This document shows positions 61,763 to 64,000 of a stretch of DNA of 64,000 nucleotides, piece after piece. Below the pieces are notes generated by a model. It saw nothing but the letters and a program-made list of their open reading frames with translations, ran no database searches and was not told where the DNA came from. The stretch is from Leptospira noguchii serovar Panama str. CZ214 (GTDB lineage: Bacteria; Spirochaetota; Leptospiria; Leptospirales; Leptospiraceae). The stretch is from NCBI RefSeq assembly GCF_000306255.2, contig NZ_AKWY02000034.1, positions 620,001 through 684,000 on the forward strand. Direction: 5' to 3'. The stretch's first letter is position 1; every line of letters begins with the position of its first letter. Made by a program: the position numbers and the translations under genes.

Positions 61763-63664
61763 ATGGCAGTCAGAGAACTCAAGATAGCTCTTAAAACAAA
61801 CCAAGGTGATGCTACAGACGCCCTGAAAGAGTATAAGGAAGAATTGAATACTGTAAAAAAACAATTCTCTGATCTGGGTGGTTCTCTCGATTTGTTCACG
61901 GATTCCCAGGCCGCCGCTTTTAAAGAGTTCGGTGAATCCATTGGAGACAGCCTTGCCGGAAAAGCTGATCCCGCAATTTCCGAACTCGCCAAAAAGTTTA
62001 AAACTACAGAATCAAACATAGAGCGTTTGATTTCAAAATCCCGTGAAGATTTAAAACTGGATTCGGAACTGATCGCAACCGCAAAAGCTGCAGGACTCAC
62101 AGACAAAGAACTCGAAAAGCTTAATCAGGAAATGTCTGATACGGCGAATAGTGCGGGTTCCCTCTCCGGAATGCTCAAGCAAGTTGCGGCAATCGGAATC
62201 GCTTTCGCCGTTGGATCATTTGCTACAGCATCGATCGAAGCGGCTACTGCATTAGAAAAACAAAATGGAATTCTTCAGACTCTTTCTGGCACTCAATATC
62301 CAAAGCTACAATCTGCGATCACACAAACGATTCAGAATTCAAAAGGTCTGGCCTCGGAAGGGGGTCTTTCGCAAGTTGCGAATGACGCGATGAAAGCGGG
62401 GATGTCCGTTGATTTCATTTCCAAGAATCTTTCCGGGCTCTCGCAAGTTGCGGAAGTAGCTGGCAATGAACTTTCCGCTTCAATGAATGAAGCCTATCAA
62501 TCTATTCAAACCGGCTCCGATGATTTTCTGAAAAAGAATGGTGTGCTTTTCTCTTCATATACCAAAGAGTTTAATCAGATCAACAACTCTGCAATGACTG
62601 AAGTCTCGAAACGTCTTGCCAGAGAAAGGCTGATCTCTACCGCACTCAAAGAAAATTCTGCGCTTCAAGATGCGTATGGATCACATCTAAAATCAGCCTC
62701 GGCAATCTTTCAAGCCTACAATCAAAGGATGGGAGACCTGAAGGCATTGTTTGGAAAAGTCCTTCTTGAAGGAATGAAGCCGTTTCTGTCTACGTTCGTT
62801 AGTATATTAGAATATTTTACTGTTGGAGAGGACGCACTCAATCGAGTAAAAGGAGCGTTGGTCATATTTGGTTCGGTGTTTACCGGAGTTTTGGTAGCCA
62901 TTGCCGCGAAGATGGTTGTTGCAGCTTCCGCAACTGCCGGCGGAATGATTCCTGCACTGTATGGAATGGCAGTGGCTGGTTGGGCGGCTATTGCCCCTTG
63001 GCTTCCTTTTATAGCAATCGGCGCGGCTGTCGCGGCAACTATCGCCGCAATCGTTTTGATTGTAGACGACCTTCTTGTTTGGATGGATGGAGGCGAATCG
63101 ATCATAGGGGATTTTCTCGGTCCATTCAAAGATTTTGATATTAAAAAAATATTTGGACAAGCATTTGATTATTTAATCAACCTCGCCAAAAAATACGGAA
63201 AGTTTTTGATCATGGCTCTCTTTCCGGTTAGCACTTTGTATTTTTATTTTGATGAAATCGTTGAGTGGTTTAAATCACTTCCCGAAATTATCGAAAACCT
63301 ATTCAAAGGCATCGGCCCGAAAATCAAAGAAGCATTTTCTGGAATCTTACCTTCCGGGATCTTCAATTTTGGAGCACCTGGAAAAGCGGATAACGCGACA
63401 AGTGTTCAAGATGCAATCATTACAAAATCCGGAAAGGTGATTCACACACATCCGGACGACAACTTGGTTGCAGTAAAGGACTTAGGATCACTTGGAAGAT
63501 CCAAATCTTCCGGAGGAATCTCGGTCAATATTGCAAATGTTACGTTAGGAGCGGGTTCACCACAGGAAAACGCTACGATCTTTGCAAAGTTTTTAGAGAG
63601 AGAGCTGGAAAAAATCGCAATCAAACTCGGTCTTTCCGCTGGACTCTCTCCGGAGGCGTTATAA
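61763..63664 (+). CDS. Tail tape measure protein
   Basis: 633 residues. N-terminal coiled coil (about 1-125), hydrophobic helices near 135-155 and 360-440 (GGMIPALYGMAVAGWAAIAPW, IAAIVLIVDDLLVWMDGG), C-terminal Gly/Ser region. Position after tail chaperones and its content are typical. From 0.15 nm per residue a tail near 95 nm is inferred. Confidence 0.8.
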   Translation: MAVRELKIALKTNQGDATDALKEYKEELNTVKKQFSDLGGSLDLFTDSQAAAFKEFGESIGDSLAGKADPAISELAKKFKTTESNIERLISKSREDLKLDSELIATAKAAGLTDKELEKLNQEMSDTANSAGSLSGMLKQVAAIGIAFAVGSFATASIEAATALEKQNGILQTLSGTQYPKLQSAITQTIQNSKGLASEGGLSQVANDAMKAGMSVDFISKNLSGLSQVAEVAGNELSASMNEAYQSIQTGSDDFLKKNGVLFSSYTKEFNQINNSAMTEVSKRLARERLISTALKENSALQDAYGSHLKSASAIFQAYNQRMGDLKALFGKVLLEGMKPFLSTFVSILEYFTVGEDALNRVKGALVIFGSVFTGVLVAIAAKMVVAASATAGGMIPALYGMAVAGWAAIAPWLPFIAIGAAVAATIAAIVLIVDDLLVWMDGGESIIGDFLGPFKDFDIKKIFGQAFDYLINLAKKYGKFLIMALFPVSTLYFYFDEIVEWFKSLPEIIENLFKGIGPKIKEAFSGILPSGIFNFGAPGKADNATSVQDAIITKSGKVIHTHPDDNLVAVKDLGSLGRSKSSGGISVNIANVTLGAGSPQENATIFAKFLERELEKIAIKLGLSAGLSPEAL

Positions 63665-64000
63665 TGGAAAGCCCCTTAGCCCGAACTACAATCGCATTAA
63701 CAGACGGCGACGATGAAATCGAACTCAATGTGTCTCTTGAGATACAACATTCGTATCCCGCCGAGATAACCGGACACCCGATCGAAAAAGAGAAAGGAAA
63801 GACCTCAGTCACGGATCACGTAATTCCAGGTCAAAGAGGAATCTCACTCAGTGCGATCCTTTCAAATTCTATCGCAATATTTTCTTTCCGTCGAGTGACT
63901 GTAGACGAAAAATTAGAAACGCTCATTCGTTGGCAAACGGAGGGAACGTTTCTAACAATGCTTGGTTATACAACCGGCGGGATTTTCACTAAAATCCTAT
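63664..64000 (+). CDS. Baseplate/tail protein, DUF6046- or Dit-like, 3' truncated
   Basis: ATG overlaps the tape-measure stop (TAATG). The visible 112 residues contain IQHSYPAEITGHPIEKEKG and TDHVIPGQRG, typical of baseplate hub proteins that follow the tape measure. The gene continues past the window. Confidence 0.7.
   Translation, partial: MESPLARTTIALTDGDDEIELNVSLEIQHSYPAEITGHPIEKEKGKTSVTDHVIPGQRGISLSAILSNSIAIFSFRRVTVDEKLETLIRWQTEGTFLTMLGYTTGGIFTKIL

Noticed and set aside
61609..62106. 165-codon minus-strand frame over the tape measure start
   Set aside because: Shadow of the tape measure coiled coil; Ser/Phe-rich antisense product.

Overview
The window reads as chromosomal DNA from a pathogenic Leptospira (low GC, AT-rich long intergenic stretches, leptospiral-type lipoproteins, and the classic rpsU-yqeY-dnaG-rpoD cluster). 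This assignment rests on protein recognition from memory, not on a search.

Region 1 (1-27.8 kb) is host DNA: a truncated P3B Mg2+-type ATPase; a hybrid histidine kinase interrupted by an in-frame TAA, followed by a second receiver-kinase; class I fructose bisphosphatase (minus strand); the macromolecular-synthesis operon (S21, YqeY, primase, sigma-70); two uncharacterised genes; glycerol-3-phosphate dehydrogenase (minus) divergent from tyrosyl-tRNA synthetase; a membrane-anchored polysaccharide deacetylase; a TonB-dependent receptor with a downstream lipoprotein (minus); an SRPBCC protein; a six-helix chemotaxis receptor and a small secreted Cys protein. Several long gene-free stretches carry short dispersed repeats.

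Region 2 (about 28.1-35.2 kb) is a compact run of about 19 rightward genes, mostly under 130 codons and joined by ATGA/TTGA/GTGA overlaps. It ends with a DUF736-like protein, a cluster of three stem-loops, a Rep_trans-type replication initiator, a transglutaminase-like protein and a protein with a basic amphipathic tail. Helically phased 11-bp repeats flank the transglutaminase gene. It looks like a rolling-circle or single-stranded-DNA type mobile element (phage or plasmid relic) and is the least explained part of the window.

Region 3 (35.2-64 kb, running off the right edge) is a transposable, Mu-like prophage with a contractile tail. A leftward early operon (44.2 to 35.3 kb) carries regulators, MuA-type DDE transposase, MuB-type ATPase, a lysine-rich protein, Gam, DUF488, MazG-like and GemA genes. 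Two XRE repressors (44.2-45.5 kb) face right, with operators lying inside the early promoter. A secreted MORN-repeat protein is a probable cargo gene. The rightward late operon (46.5-64 kb) holds an HTH protein, a STAS-like membrane protein, the lysis cassette (u-spanin, M23 endolysin, holin candidate), terminase, portal, MuF-metallopeptidase fusion, protease/scaffold, decoration and capsid proteins, connectors, sheath, tube, tail chaperones with a frameshift, tape measure and the first baseplate gene.

Several prophage genes (gam twice, a DUF488 gene, a small early gene, terminase) show one- or two-base indels in short repeats or homopolymers. That pattern fits either prophage decay or residual sequencing error.
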